A stretch of DNA of 64,000 nucleotides from Pseudohongiella sp. O18 (GTDB taxonomy: Bacteria > Pseudomonadota > Gammaproteobacteria > Pseudomonadales > Pseudohongiellaceae). The stretch covers positions 1,054,001-1,118,000 of the forward strand of contig NZ_JAJSAR010000001.1 in assembly GCF_021729085.1 (NCBI RefSeq). The letters run 5' to 3'. The translations under genes were made by a program, and so were the position numbers. Positions 46,633 to 55,596 of the stretch are shown here, in pieces. The notes under the pieces are model-generated. The model saw only the letters and a list, made by a program, of their open reading frames with translations, was not told the origin of the DNA and did not search any database. Each line of letters begins with the position of its first letter. Within the stretch, counting starts at the first letter, position 1.

Positions 46633-47610
46633 CTATTTATCGCCGGGTGATGCTGGCGCCAAAGGTGTTTCGATTGAGATGCTGCCTTCATAAACAGTTT
46701 CGGCTGGCCCGGTCATCAACACTGAACTGTCGCCACCCTGCCATTCGATTGTCAACTCACCTCCGGTCAGCAGGGCTTTTGTACTATGGTCCAGCAATCC
46801 GGCCTGAATGCCACAAACGACGGCGGCGCATGCGCCCGTGCCACACGCTTCTGTTTCGCCCGCACCTCGTTCAAAAACACGTAAGCGGATGGTGTTGCGG
46901 TCGATGATCTGCATGAATCCCACATTCACCCCCTGGGGGAAGGCAGGGTGTGAGCACAGGGTTTTTCCCAGCGTTCCAACAGGTGCCTGTTCGCAGTTGT
47001 CGGTTAGCAGTACGATATGTGGATTGCCCATAGAGACCGCGAAGAAACGGGCCGATACGGTTGCCTCTCCGGAAACGGGCGCCACATCAAGAGAATATTC
47101 GTCTGCCTGTTCTGCCGTAAACGGCAGCGCTGCCGGGTCAAAATCCGGTCGTCCCATGTCCACCTGTACCAGGTCACCGTCTTTGAGGTGCAGTTCCAGT
47201 AGCCGGTTTTTGGTTTGCACGCGCACCGGCGCCCTGGCAATGAGACCGCGGTCAAGGACATAGCGGGCAAAACATCGCGCGCCGTTGCCACAATGTTCGA
47301 CTTCGCTGCCATCCGAGTTGAAGATGCGGTATGTGAAGTCCGCGTCCGGACGTTTGGGAGCGTCGATCACCAGTAGCTGATCGAAACCGATGCCGCGGTG
47401 GCGGTCGCCCAGCCGCCGAATCTGCTCCGTATCCAGCGAAACAGGATTGGAGATCATGTCGAGCACAACAAAGTCATTACCGAGGCCGTGCATTTTAGTG
47501 AACGGCAGACGGTTGGCATGGCCCGTGTCGGGCTGCCTTCGTCGTTGTCCGGCAGCATCACGATTGCGTGGTGAGCGGCGGCGGTTTTTTTTCGGTTGAC
47601 GGGTACTCAT
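46633..47610 (-). CDS. dapF: Diaminopimelate epimerase with a basic N-terminal extension
   Basis: Converts LL- to meso-diaminopimelate for lysine and peptidoglycan. The core starts at LPFTKMHGLGNDFVVLD (residue 35). The catalytic Cys pair lies in HCGNGARCFARY and ETEACGTGACAAVV. Total 325 residues against about 275 normally: 34 extra N-terminal residues are strongly basic (KKNRRRSPRNRDAAGQRRR), starting at ATG 47610, 3 bp after the lysA stop; the next internal ATG is inside the conserved core (residue 40), so the extension is probably translated. Second-to-last gene of the lysA operon. Confidence 0.95.
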   Translation of the reverse strand: MSTRQPKKNRRRSPRNRDAAGQRRRQPDTGHANRLPFTKMHGLGNDFVVLDMISNPVSLDTEQIRRLGDRHRGIGFDQLLVIDAPKRPDADFTYRIFNSDGSEVEHCGNGARCFARYVLDRGLIARAPVRVQTKNRLLELHLKDGDLVQVDMGRPDFDPAALPFTAEQADEYSLDVAPVSGEATVSARFFAVSMGNPHIVLLTDNCEQAPVGTLGKTLCSHPAFPQGVNVGFMQIIDRNTIRLRVFERGAGETEACGTGACAAVVCGIQAGLLDHSTKALLTGGELTIEWQGGDSSVLMTGPAETVYEGSISIETPLAPASPGDK

Positions 47611-47613
47611 TGC

Positions 47614-48870
47614 TTATTCCGGCAATAGACTTTCCAGCTTCAACTGGTCTTCAAGAGTTTCGCGTTGACGGACCAGGTGAACCTGGCTGCCATCGACCAT
47701 TACTTCCGGCGCTCGATTCCGCGTGTTGTAATTGGAGCTCATCACAAATCCGTAAGCGCCTGCCGAGCGCACGGCCAGCAGGTCACCAGCGGCGATATTG
47801 AGCTCCCTGTTTTTGCCAAGAAAATCGCCAGATTCACAAACAGGACCGACCACGTCATAAATATGTTGCTCACGCGCATCGTGTGGTCGTCGGTCGACGC
47901 TGACAATGTCTTGCCAGGCCCCATAAAGTGAGGGCCGCAACAGGTCGTTCATGGCGCCATCGATGATCGCAAAATGCTTGTGATCTGTGTGTTTCAGGAA
48001 CTCGACCCGCGTCAGCATGATCCCGGCATTGGCTGCTATGGAACGACCTGGTTCCATGATCAGTGTCAGTTTGCGGCCTTGCAGTTTTTCCCTGACGGCG
48101 GCAATCAGTGCGCCTGGCGCGGGTGGTTGTTCGTTGTTATATGTGACACCCAGACCACCGCCAATGTCGATGTGCTCAAGATGAATCTCATGCTCCGCCA
48201 GCTGGTCAGCCAGCATCAGCACGCGGTCCAGCGCATCCAGAAATGGCGCAATCGAAGTCAATTGTGAGCCAATGTGGCAGTCCACACCTGTGATTTGTAG
48301 ATGTGGCAGGCTGGCGGCCAGTTGATAGACTTTCAGGGCGCGGGCGATATCGATGCCGAACTTGTTTTCCTTCATCCCTGTGGATATATAGGGATGAGTG
48401 CCTGCGTCCACATCAGGATTGACGCGCAATGAGATGCGGGCTTCAAGGCCAAGTTGCCCTGCGACGCAATTGATGCGCTCCAGCTCCGGCTCTGACTCGA
48501 CATTGAAACACAATATCCCGGCCTGTAATGCCAGTTTGATTTCGCTCTCAGTTTTGCCCAGTCCCGAGAAAATGACTTTGGCAGGATCGCCGCCAGCCTT
48601 CAGGACGCGGTTCAGTTCGCCGCCTGACACAATGTCAAAACCTGCACCGCGACGCGCCAGAACATTCAGTACGGCGAGATTGGAGTTCGCCTTCACAGCA
48701 TAACAGGTGAGGTGATCCACGCCGGACAGAGCGTCCTCGTAGGCTTGCAGATTCTGCTCAAGGGCTGCGCGGGAGTATACGTAGCAAGGTGTCCCGAATT
48801 GTTCAGCAATGGCGGTCAGTGGCAAGTTTTCAGCATAAAGCTGATCGTTCTGGTAATGAAATGCTGTCAT
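47614..48870 (-). CDS. lysA: Diaminopimelate decarboxylase
   Basis: PLP enzyme that makes L-lysine from meso-DAP. 418 residues from ATG 48870 (AGGAT upstream); the longer frame to 48963 overlaps lptM. PLP-Lys60 in CYAVKANSNLAVL; further marks HIDIGGGLGVTYN, LIMEPGRSIAANAG, GPVCESGDFLG and AVRSAGAYGFVMSSNYN. It overlaps the 3' end of lptM by about 41 bp. Confidence 0.97.
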   Translation of the reverse strand: MTAFHYQNDQLYAENLPLTAIAEQFGTPCYVYSRAALEQNLQAYEDALSGVDHLTCYAVKANSNLAVLNVLARRGAGFDIVSGGELNRVLKAGGDPAKVIFSGLGKTESEIKLALQAGILCFNVESEPELERINCVAGQLGLEARISLRVNPDVDAGTHPYISTGMKENKFGIDIARALKVYQLAASLPHLQITGVDCHIGSQLTSIAPFLDALDRVLMLADQLAEHEIHLEHIDIGGGLGVTYNNEQPPAPGALIAAVREKLQGRKLTLIMEPGRSIAANAGIMLTRVEFLKHTDHKHFAIIDGAMNDLLRPSLYGAWQDIVSVDRRPHDAREQHIYDVVGPVCESGDFLGKNRELNIAAGDLLAVRSAGAYGFVMSSNYNTRNRAPEVMVDGSQVHLVRQRETLEDQLKLESLLPE

Positions 48871-49021
48871 GAGATCCTGATTCGGTAATCGCTGACAAAG
48901 CGCCGTATTCGGCCACCTGTTGAGTGTCGGGACGTTGCAGCGGGCCTTTCTGGCCGCAGGCACACAGTCCCAGCAGGCAAAACACGACTGTGATCAGAAG
49001 CATTGGCACGCGCGTTCGCAT
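48830..49021 (-). CDS. lptM: LPS-assembly small lipoprotein LptM (YifL-like)
   Basis: 63 residues from ATG 49021 (TTG 49027 also possible). Signal peptide with hydrophobic core (about 7-20) and lipobox ending LCAC, so lipidated Cys22 in this numbering; directly after it GQKGPLQRP is the conserved LptM/YifL signature. In enterics LptM assists maturation of the LptDE translocon. The tail after about residue 35 is not conserved and its last 41 bp overlap lysA. First gene upstream of lysA-dapF, the conserved position. Confidence 0.88.
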   Translation of the reverse strand: MRTRVPMLLITVVFCLLGLCACGQKGPLQRPDTQQVAEYGALSAITESGSHDSISLPERSALC

Positions 49022-49152
49022 GTTCAAATGACCCGGTTGAAGCTCTGTAAGCTGTAAATTTTGAACGCGATTATACAGAGGAATGCTCTGGGCAGCTAAT
49101 TTCTGTACATGTCAGCTTTTGTGCTGTCAGTATCGGTATTTCTCTGGCTCAC

Positions 49153-49168
49153 CTACCCATTTGGGTAG
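49153..49168. promoter_or_regulatory. Palindrome upstream of the regulator/fusion-enzyme/kinase operon
   Basis: CTACCCATTTGGGTAG is a perfect inverted repeat (CTACCC / GGGTAG, 4-nt centre) 82 bp before the regulator ATG. The left half contains TACCCAT, which fits the NarL heptamer TACYYMT, so it could be the autoregulatory site of the adjacent NarL-type regulator. A TATGCT -10-like hexamer lies at 49229-49234. Confidence 0.45.
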
Positions 49169-49249
49169 TCGTGTTGCTATCCCATATGTGCCAAAGTCCT
49201 GAATCTACAAATTTCCTCACAACAACGGTATGCTAGACAGGATGTAGAT

Positions 49250-49975
49250 ATGGCGGCGGCTACAGCAGCAACGACGGATGGGAGAGCGCGGGTGCGCATA
49301 TTGCTGATCGACGATCATGACCTGTTTCGCGAGGGACTGAAGTACCTGCTGCCCGTGCTCGACAGCAAGGTTCAATATTTTGAGGCGGGTACGCTCGATG
49401 ATGCCCTGCAGCTGAAATGCGAGGAAGGGTTTGATCTGATCCTGCTGGACTATTACATGCCTGGGGTTAATGGCATGGATGCACTGGAGAAGTGTCGTCA
49501 GACGTTTGAAAGTGCCACCCTTGTTGTAGTTTCCGGAGAGGAAGATCCGCGCATCATCCGCCAGTCAATAGAGCAGGGTGCCTCAGGGTATATACCCAAG
49601 TCATCGTCACGTGACGATCTGGTCGAAGCGCTGCGACTGGTGCTGGCCGGCGGGACCTACCTGCCCAGCCATGCCTATCGGCCTGTCAGTCCGGCAATCA
49701 GTTTTGCAGTGCAGCAGTCCGACGCGGGCAATGAGATCATGATCACCAAGCTCTCGCGCCGCCAGTTCGAAGTATTGATGAAGGCCGTGCAGGGAAAGTC
49801 GAACAAGACCATTGCCCGCGAACTGGATATCTCTGACCATACCGTCAAGGCCCACTTATCGGTTGCGTTTCGTACCCTGGGTGTCCAGAACCGCACAGAG
49901 GCCGTGTATGCGGCTGCCAAACTGGGTATCCAGCCCGGGCAGTCAATCCGCTACGAGGAGGTTGCTCAGCAGTGA
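49250..49975 (+). CDS. NarL/LuxR-type response regulator
   Basis: 241 residues. Receiver with Asp21-Asp22 (LLIDDHDLFREG), phosphoacceptor Asp67 (LILLDYYMPGVNG) and Lys in GYIPKSSSR, all intact; C-terminal GerE-type helix-turn-helix (about 171-225: LSRRQFEVLMKAVQGKSNKTIA, DHTVKAHLSVAFRTLGVQNRTEA). First gene of a coupled operon: its TGA overlaps the GTG of the giant fusion enzyme (GTGA), and the third gene is a histidine kinase that could be its partner. Confidence 0.93.
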   Translation: MAAATAATTDGRARVRILLIDDHDLFREGLKYLLPVLDSKVQYFEAGTLDDALQLKCEEGFDLILLDYYMPGVNGMDALEKCRQTFESATLVVVSGEEDPRIIRQSIEQGASGYIPKSSSRDDLVEALRLVLAGGTYLPSHAYRPVSPAISFAVQQSDAGNEIMITKLSRRQFEVLMKAVQGKSNKTIARELDISDHTVKAHLSVAFRTLGVQNRTEAVYAAAKLGIQPGQSIRYEEVAQQ

Positions 49976-52900
49976 CGAACTGGCTTTCCGAGCCTGTCGA
50001 GACACTGCTTCTGAATAACGATTACCCCTTCGAAGACCCTGAGGCGCAGTCCCGATTCCGGCTACAAACTGATGTTCTGGTCATTGGTTCTGGCTATGGC
50101 GCGGCGATGGCAGCGCTGGCCCTGCTTGAGCCAGACAGACAGGGCAGGCGGATCTCGCAAAAGCTCTGGGTGTTTGAACGCGGCAACGAATACGTGCCGG
50201 ATGACTTCCCGAAAACCATGGCCGATCTTCCCGGATTGATTGGCACTGACAGGATCAACCCTGCCGGGCTGTGGGATGTACGCGCAGGTGATGGTGTCGT
50301 GACCATTACTGGTCGTGGTATTGGCGGCACCTCACTCGTCAATGCCAACGTGGCCGCCCGGCCTGCTCCGGATGTTGTCGATCGCTGGCCGTCCAAACTC
50401 AACAGTACGCCATGGTCACAACGCCTGGCTACTCACTATCCCAAGCTTGAGAAGTTGCTGGGTGTGTCAGTGCAGCCAGATGTGGACCATTCGGTATCCT
50501 TTCGAGCTTTGCGTGGCAGCGCCGATCGGCTGGGCAGCGTGGCCGCTGCCGCACCCGTGACAATCAACTTCAGCGGACCCACTGAACACAGCGCCGATCA
50601 TGAACCATGCAATCTGTGTGGCAACTGTGTCATGGGTTGCCATTCAGGTGCCAAGGGCTCACTGAATATGAATGCCTGGCCGCTGGCGAAGCAGCTGGGC
50701 GCTGCGCTGTACAGTGGTGTAACCGTAAGCAGTATTCAGCGCGGCGAAAACGGCCGATGGCTGGTTCAATGCCATGTCAGTGCTCGAGATGAGCTTGCGC
50801 TTGTAGTTGATGTTGGGCATGTCATTGTTGCTGCAGGTACGCTGGGCAGCACCGAGATCCTGAGTCGCTCGCATGATAAGCACGGGCTGGCACTGTCGTC
50901 ACAGCTTGGTAAACGGTTCTCGACCAACGGTGATGCGCTGGTGTTTGCGGCCGGACAAAATGCCGTTGTCAGCCAGGATGCATCGATTCCTGGAGAGCAG
51001 CCGCCTGCCTCCCAGCCAGGACCCACCATCAGCGGCATGGCCATGATTGATCTCGCCGACCCCCAGGGCAGTGCCAGCGCAGTGACCCTGGAAGACGCTG
51101 TCATCCCCTATGCGTTGCGCGAGGTCTGGCAGGAAATGCTGGTCAGCCAACTGTTGCTACGCAGGTTTGCGGATGGCGCAGTAAGTGCCTGGCATCACAG
51201 TAATCAGGAGCATGACCCACTGGCCCGGTCAAAAGCCCTGGGAGAGCACAGTCAGGCGCTGTTGATCATGGGGCTGGACGAGAGCAATGGCGAACTGGCC
51301 TGGGAAGGTAAGCAGTTGCGACCAGTGTGGCGTCGCGATGGCAGTTCAGATTACTTCAAGCGACTGGATGAACGCTTCAGGTCAGACGAAAAAACAGTCT
51401 TCGATGGAGGACTGTTTGCGCAGAACATGGTTTCACAACCTTTGCCGCCCGGATTTGAGGGTGTCGTTGAGGGTGCCGACGAACTGGCCGGGCAATTGCT
51501 GTCTGTGCATCCCCTGGGTGGATGTGCAATGGCCGAATCCGCCGAGACAGGTGTTGTTAATGAGCTCGGTCAGGTGTTCTGCGGCGAAAGCGGTGAGGAT
51601 GTTTACGAGCACCTGTACGTTCTTGATGGGGCGATCATTCCGGGTGCCATTGGAACCAATCCCCTGCTGACAATCGCAGCTGTCAGTTACGAGCTGGCCG
51701 GTCAGCTGCGAAGCATGCTGCCTGGTGATTCGGTTAGTGAAGCCGGCGAGTCATTTCCACCACTTCAGGAGGCACATCGCAAGATACCGCCGGGTGCACT
51801 CAAACATATACCTGTCCCCTCTGAGCTAAGTGTCGAAGCGGATTTCAGTGAGCGCATGGTATTGCACCTGTCGGACAGCAAGCGCTCGATGTATCCCTGG
51901 AGTCGTCCGGTGTCTGTCGGAGTCGATCAACTGAATCGGCTGTTCTCCGGGCGCCTTTCAGGCATTGACCGGCTTCCTGAGACAACCCGCGCCATGGCGC
52001 TGGATGTGGTATTCAGTTTTTCGGGTGAGCAGTCACTTGATAAATGGCTTGAGAGTCCGCGCCATCCATTGCCGGCAGCTGCCGTTCTGTCGATGGATAC
52101 GGTAGGAGGCATTCTGACAACGGCTGACGCTCACCTGACTCAGGTTCTTGAGCTGAAAGGCGAGGTCAGGCTGGGTGCATTTCAGTCGGTTGGGCGCGTG
52201 AGGCAAGCGCTGCGCACGGTGTCAGCGATACTGCGATATCTGCGCTACCGGGGAATGGATTTGTGGGTGCGATTACCAAAAGGGCTGGCTCGCTGGCTGT
52301 TGCCTGCTCGCACCTGGCAGCTACGATACGGTGAGAGTGCCCAGTCCGTGCGTAAGGAAGCGTCGATGTTAAAGGAGATCCGCACGTTCTGGCGTATTGG
52401 CAGTCTTCAGGCGGAAAGGCGATACCTGGAATATGAGTTCAAATCCGCCAACGGTGTTGTTATTTCAGGGCACAAGACGCTGGCATACGGGCTGGGGCTC
52501 CCTGACCTGCTGAAAGGACTGCTGGTGTTACCGGTCACAATTTCGGCAGGCTCCCGTAGTTTGAAGGCCGCACTGGAGCTGGATGTGCAACGCATTACCA
52601 ATGGCCCTTCTGTCATGCAGATAACCAGGTCACCCAATTTGCCGACATCGGTGCTGGCCATGGGCGGCTTTGCGATGTACTTCCTGCGCATGATCATGTC
52701 TACGCATTTCTGGTCTTTCGGGGCACCTTCTTACGAGCATTTCGCTGTGCGCCGACAACTGGAGATATCTGAGCGACAGGGACGATTCTACGAGCCACCT
52801 GAAGTTATCTATTATGGGAGAGGCGGTGCCGGGCGGAGCACTCCGCGAGAAAAGTATGAAAGGGCCGGGTTTCGCAATGGTAAACCCTCGCCGGTATCCC

Positions 52901-55596
52901 GCCTGGTACGTTACCAGCCTGGTTCTGGTGACACGGCAGGTCGGCGCAGCATTCTGCTGGTTCATGGCCTGGCTCACAGCAGCCGGGTATTCTGGACTGA
53001 TACCATCGCCTGCAATTTTGTTCAGTACTTTCTCGATAACAATTACGATGTATGGATTCTCGACCACCGCGTCAGCGCCAACTATGTGCGTGAGGTCGAT
53101 CCGGCGCATACCTGGGATGATATCGCCCGCAATGACATTCCATGGGCAGTAACAACGGTATTCAATCAGATAAACCGACTCTCAGTACCTGGCCAGGAAC
53201 GTGGTGTCCACATTTTTTCACATTGCATTGGCGCCGGAGCGGTCGCCATGGCAGTGCTTGGCGGACATCTGAATCACGAGTACCGAAGTGCCAGTGGGGA
53301 CCTGGTCAAACGCAGCATGGTAGCGTCACTTGTGCCACATGCTGTCACGCCCTGGCTCACGACATCAGGTGAGAATCGCACCCGCGCCAATCTATGGAGC
53401 CTGGTGAAAGAGTTTGACCCGATTCGCATCATCGAGCCCTTGCCGATGCGCAATCCGGCTCCGCTGGAGATGATTTACGATCGACTGGCCGCTCTCGCCG
53501 TGACTGCTGATGAGCGCCGACAGTGGTCGTCCTGGCGGGAGTATCGAGACTGGCGAGGGCCTGGCTTCGCCCGTACGATCTACACGCGCTACACCATTTT
53601 CTGGGGTCGACAGTGGCACAACGCGAACATCACCAAAGATACCCGTTACGAATTTGCCGGCATGATCGGTCCTGTGCCGATTGGTGTGATTCAGCAGGTT
53701 TACTTCTCGCTGACACGCGGATTGCTGGCGGACAACGACGGTGGCAACAGCTACGTGAAAACTGAAAACTTTGCCAGGCACTGGACCTTTCCTACTCTGT
53801 TCCTGCACGGCAACCGCAATACCGTATTTGACATGGAGTCGTCGAGGCATTCTGCAGACCAGTTGACCCGGCTGAGAATGCAGGGCAGCACCGGGCAATG
53901 GCCGGCAGGTCAATTGCGGCCGACGGATTACGCGCGACAAAAGGTGTGGATAGAGATGCTGGATGACTATGGTCACATGGACATGATATTCAGCAAAAGC
54001 GCCGCCCGTGATGTTTATCCCAGACTGCACGAGTTCTTCGTGAGCGCAGACAGGGATAACATGGAGGAGCACTATGCAAACCGCTGCCAGTCCGAGGCTT
54101 CGCTGAAGGATTTTCAAAGACGCTGTGCGAGCAACAGTCATCCATTGCCTCCCGCCACGCTGTTGACGGGGCCCATCGTTTCATCGCCGCGCAAGCGCAA
54201 TGGCGGCGAGTGGCAGGTGACAATCTGGGGGGAGGCACAGGACTATACTGCGCAGTCACCCAGCGCCATGTCCGTTGTTCACGATCAGGTAGTGACTCAG
54301 TCACATCAACATCTGGATCACGAATTCTGGCGCAACAAGGTGGTTGTCAGTCAAGACCTGAAGTCGCCAATGCATCTGCGCCTGGATTATGACGGCGTTG
54401 CCAATGACAATCATGATGTGCACCGCAGGACCGCCTTGCATTGGCAGCAGTTACCCTGGTTCAGGCGCCTGCAGGAATCCTCCGGACCGGATCCGCGACC
54501 TCTGACTCTGCTGCTGGGGTCCTGTCTGTATCCCGGCATGCCTTTCGATCGGGATCTTGCCATGTCGATATTCTCCGGCATGGCGAAACACATTCCTGAC
54601 CAGTCCATGCGTGGCGCAGATTCAGTACTGCTGCTGGGGGATCAGATATACGCAGATGCCACCGCCAACCTGTTCGATCCCAAAGTACCCTACGAGCGTT
54701 TCCGAAACCCTTATCGAACAGCGTTCGGACACCGGTTTACCCGGCAGCTGTTCAGCCAGATTCCAGTGTACTTTGCAGTCGACGATCACGAGTTTCGCGA
54801 TAACTGGCGTGGTGACAGCGCTGAAGCTGAAATCAATTTCCAGTATTCGCGGGAAATGGCCTCACGGTTCCAGATGCACAGCGACTCGGCCTGGCAACAG
54901 ACGACACCAAAGCTCTGGCATCAGTTTGAGTGCCAGGAGTATCCCTTTTTTGTATTCGATACCCGCTTTCAGCGACGACTGATTGCTAATGGCAAAACAG
55001 CGCTTCTGGATCAGGAGCAGGCGACCGCTTTCGGGCGCTGGCTGGATGACAACAGGGATGCGCCGGTGTTGTTTCTGGTAAGTGGGTCGCCACTTGCGCC
55101 ACTGAGCAAGGATATTGCAGGTCATCCAGCACGCGCCAGCACGGATGACAGTCTGCTCGCATATCCTCGATTCCTGGAACAGCTGCTTGGCTTGTTGTCC
55201 ACAGTGCCTGCTGAGACCCCGGTTGTCTGGCTGACAGGCGATCCGCATTTCTCCTGCTTTGCTGATGTCAATCTGTGCGCTGGTTCACAAAATCGATCAG
55301 TGGTACAGCTGTGCTGCTCTGGATTGTATGCGCCGATGCCTTTTGCCAATGCTAATATTCACAACTACGACTGGGATCAGACCGTGAGTGTCACATTGCG
55401 CCATCACGGTGTTGAGCCCGTCATCATCAGTGCACGGCAATATCTGCTGAGTCACAGCCTGCAGCATTTCATACGACTTGATCTGCAGCCCCAGAATTCA
55501 GGGTTCCGTTTGCGCATGCAGGCATTCGACGCTCAGGGTCGGCCCTGCGGCCCGGCATGGAGGACAGGAGGCGGTATTGCGGAGGTCGAACCATGA
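49972..55596 (+). CDS. Trifunctional fusion: GMC oxidoreductase - alpha/beta hydrolase - PhoD-like phosphoesterase
   Basis: 1874 residues from GTG 49972. Part 1 (about 30-585): FAD-dependent GMC oxidoreductase resembling bacterial cholesterol oxidases, with dinucleotide motif VIGSGYGAA (37-45), GRGIGGTSLVNANV, a Cys cluster CNLCGNCVMGC (about 212-222) and the C-terminal HPLGGC (about 511) and TNPLLTIAA. Part 2 (about 600-970): linker domain, unassigned. Part 3 (about 990-1390): alpha/beta hydrolase with LLVHGLAHSSRVFW, nucleophile elbow SHCIGAG (Cys1085 in place of Ser), and YGHMDM. Part 4 (about 1505-1865): PhoD-like metallophosphoesterase with LLGSCLYPG, LLGDQIYAD, AVDDHEFRDNW and WLTGDPHFS. 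No signal peptide seen. It overlaps genes on both sides (GTGA, ATGA). Substrate unknown; lipid or sterol oxidation is inferred from part 1. Confidence 0.85.
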   Translation: MTNWLSEPVETLLLNNDYPFEDPEAQSRFRLQTDVLVIGSGYGAAMAALALLEPDRQGRRISQKLWVFERGNEYVPDDFPKTMADLPGLIGTDRINPAGLWDVRAGDGVVTITGRGIGGTSLVNANVAARPAPDVVDRWPSKLNSTPWSQRLATHYPKLEKLLGVSVQPDVDHSVSFRALRGSADRLGSVAAAAPVTINFSGPTEHSADHEPCNLCGNCVMGCHSGAKGSLNMNAWPLAKQLGAALYSGVTVSSIQRGENGRWLVQCHVSARDELALVVDVGHVIVAAGTLGSTEILSRSHDKHGLALSSQLGKRFSTNGDALVFAAGQNAVVSQDASIPGEQPPASQPGPTISGMAMIDLADPQGSASAVTLEDAVIPYALREVWQEMLVSQLLLRRFADGAVSAWHHSNQEHDPLARSKALGEHSQALLIMGLDESNGELAWEGKQLRPVWRRDGSSDYFKRLDERFRSDEKTVFDGGLFAQNMVSQPLPPGFEGVVEGADELAGQLLSVHPLGGCAMAESAETGVVNELGQVFCGESGEDVYEHLYVLDGAIIPGAIGTNPLLTIAAVSYELAGQLRSMLPGDSVSEAGESFPPLQEAHRKIPPGALKHIPVPSELSVEADFSERMVLHLSDSKRSMYPWSRPVSVGVDQLNRLFSGRLSGIDRLPETTRAMALDVVFSFSGEQSLDKWLESPRHPLPAAAVLSMDTVGGILTTADAHLTQVLELKGEVRLGAFQSVGRVRQALRTVSAILRYLRYRGMDLWVRLPKGLARWLLPARTWQLRYGESAQSVRKEASMLKEIRTFWRIGSLQAERRYLEYEFKSANGVVISGHKTLAYGLGLPDLLKGLLVLPVTISAGSRSLKAALELDVQRITNGPSVMQITRSPNLPTSVLAMGGFAMYFLRMIMSTHFWSFGAPSYEHFAVRRQLEISERQGRFYEPPEVIYYGRGGAGRSTPREKYERAGFRNGKPSPVSRLVRYQPGSGDTAGRRSILLVHGLAHSSRVFWTDTIACNFVQYFLDNNYDVWILDHRVSANYVREVDPAHTWDDIARNDIPWAVTTVFNQINRLSVPGQERGVHIFSHCIGAGAVAMAVLGGHLNHEYRSASGDLVKRSMVASLVPHAVTPWLTTSGENRTRANLWSLVKEFDPIRIIEPLPMRNPAPLEMIYDRLAALAVTADERRQWSSWREYRDWRGPGFARTIYTRYTIFWGRQWHNANITKDTRYEFAGMIGPVPIGVIQQVYFSLTRGLLADNDGGNSYVKTENFARHWTFPTLFLHGNRNTVFDMESSRHSADQLTRLRMQGSTGQWPAGQLRPTDYARQKVWIEMLDDYGHMDMIFSKSAARDVYPRLHEFFVSADRDNMEEHYANRCQSEASLKDFQRRCASNSHPLPPATLLTGPIVSSPRKRNGGEWQVTIWGEAQDYTAQSPSAMSVVHDQVVTQSHQHLDHEFWRNKVVVSQDLKSPMHLRLDYDGVANDNHDVHRRTALHWQQLPWFRRLQESSGPDPRPLTLLLGSCLYPGMPFDRDLAMSIFSGMAKHIPDQSMRGADSVLLLGDQIYADATANLFDPKVPYERFRNPYRTAFGHRFTRQLFSQIPVYFAVDDHEFRDNWRGDSAEAEINFQYSREMASRFQMHSDSAWQQTTPKLWHQFECQEYPFFVFDTRFQRRLIANGKTALLDQEQATAFGRWLDDNRDAPVLFLVSGSPLAPLSKDIAGHPARASTDDSLLAYPRFLEQLLGLLSTVPAETPVVWLTGDPHFSCFADVNLCAGSQNRSVVQLCCSGLYAPMPFANANIHNYDWDQTVSVTLRHHGVEPVIISARQYLLSHSLQHFIRLDLQPQNSGFRLRMQAFDAQGRPCGPAWRTGGGIAEVEP

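Noticed and set aside
49113-49128. CTGT half-site upstream of the NarL-type regulator as a third LexA box
   Set aside because: The right half is not ACAG at the required spacing.
52630-53109. Minus-strand frames within the fusion enzyme
   Set aside because: Opposite strand of a continuous 1874-residue frame with motifs across its length; no independent start signals.
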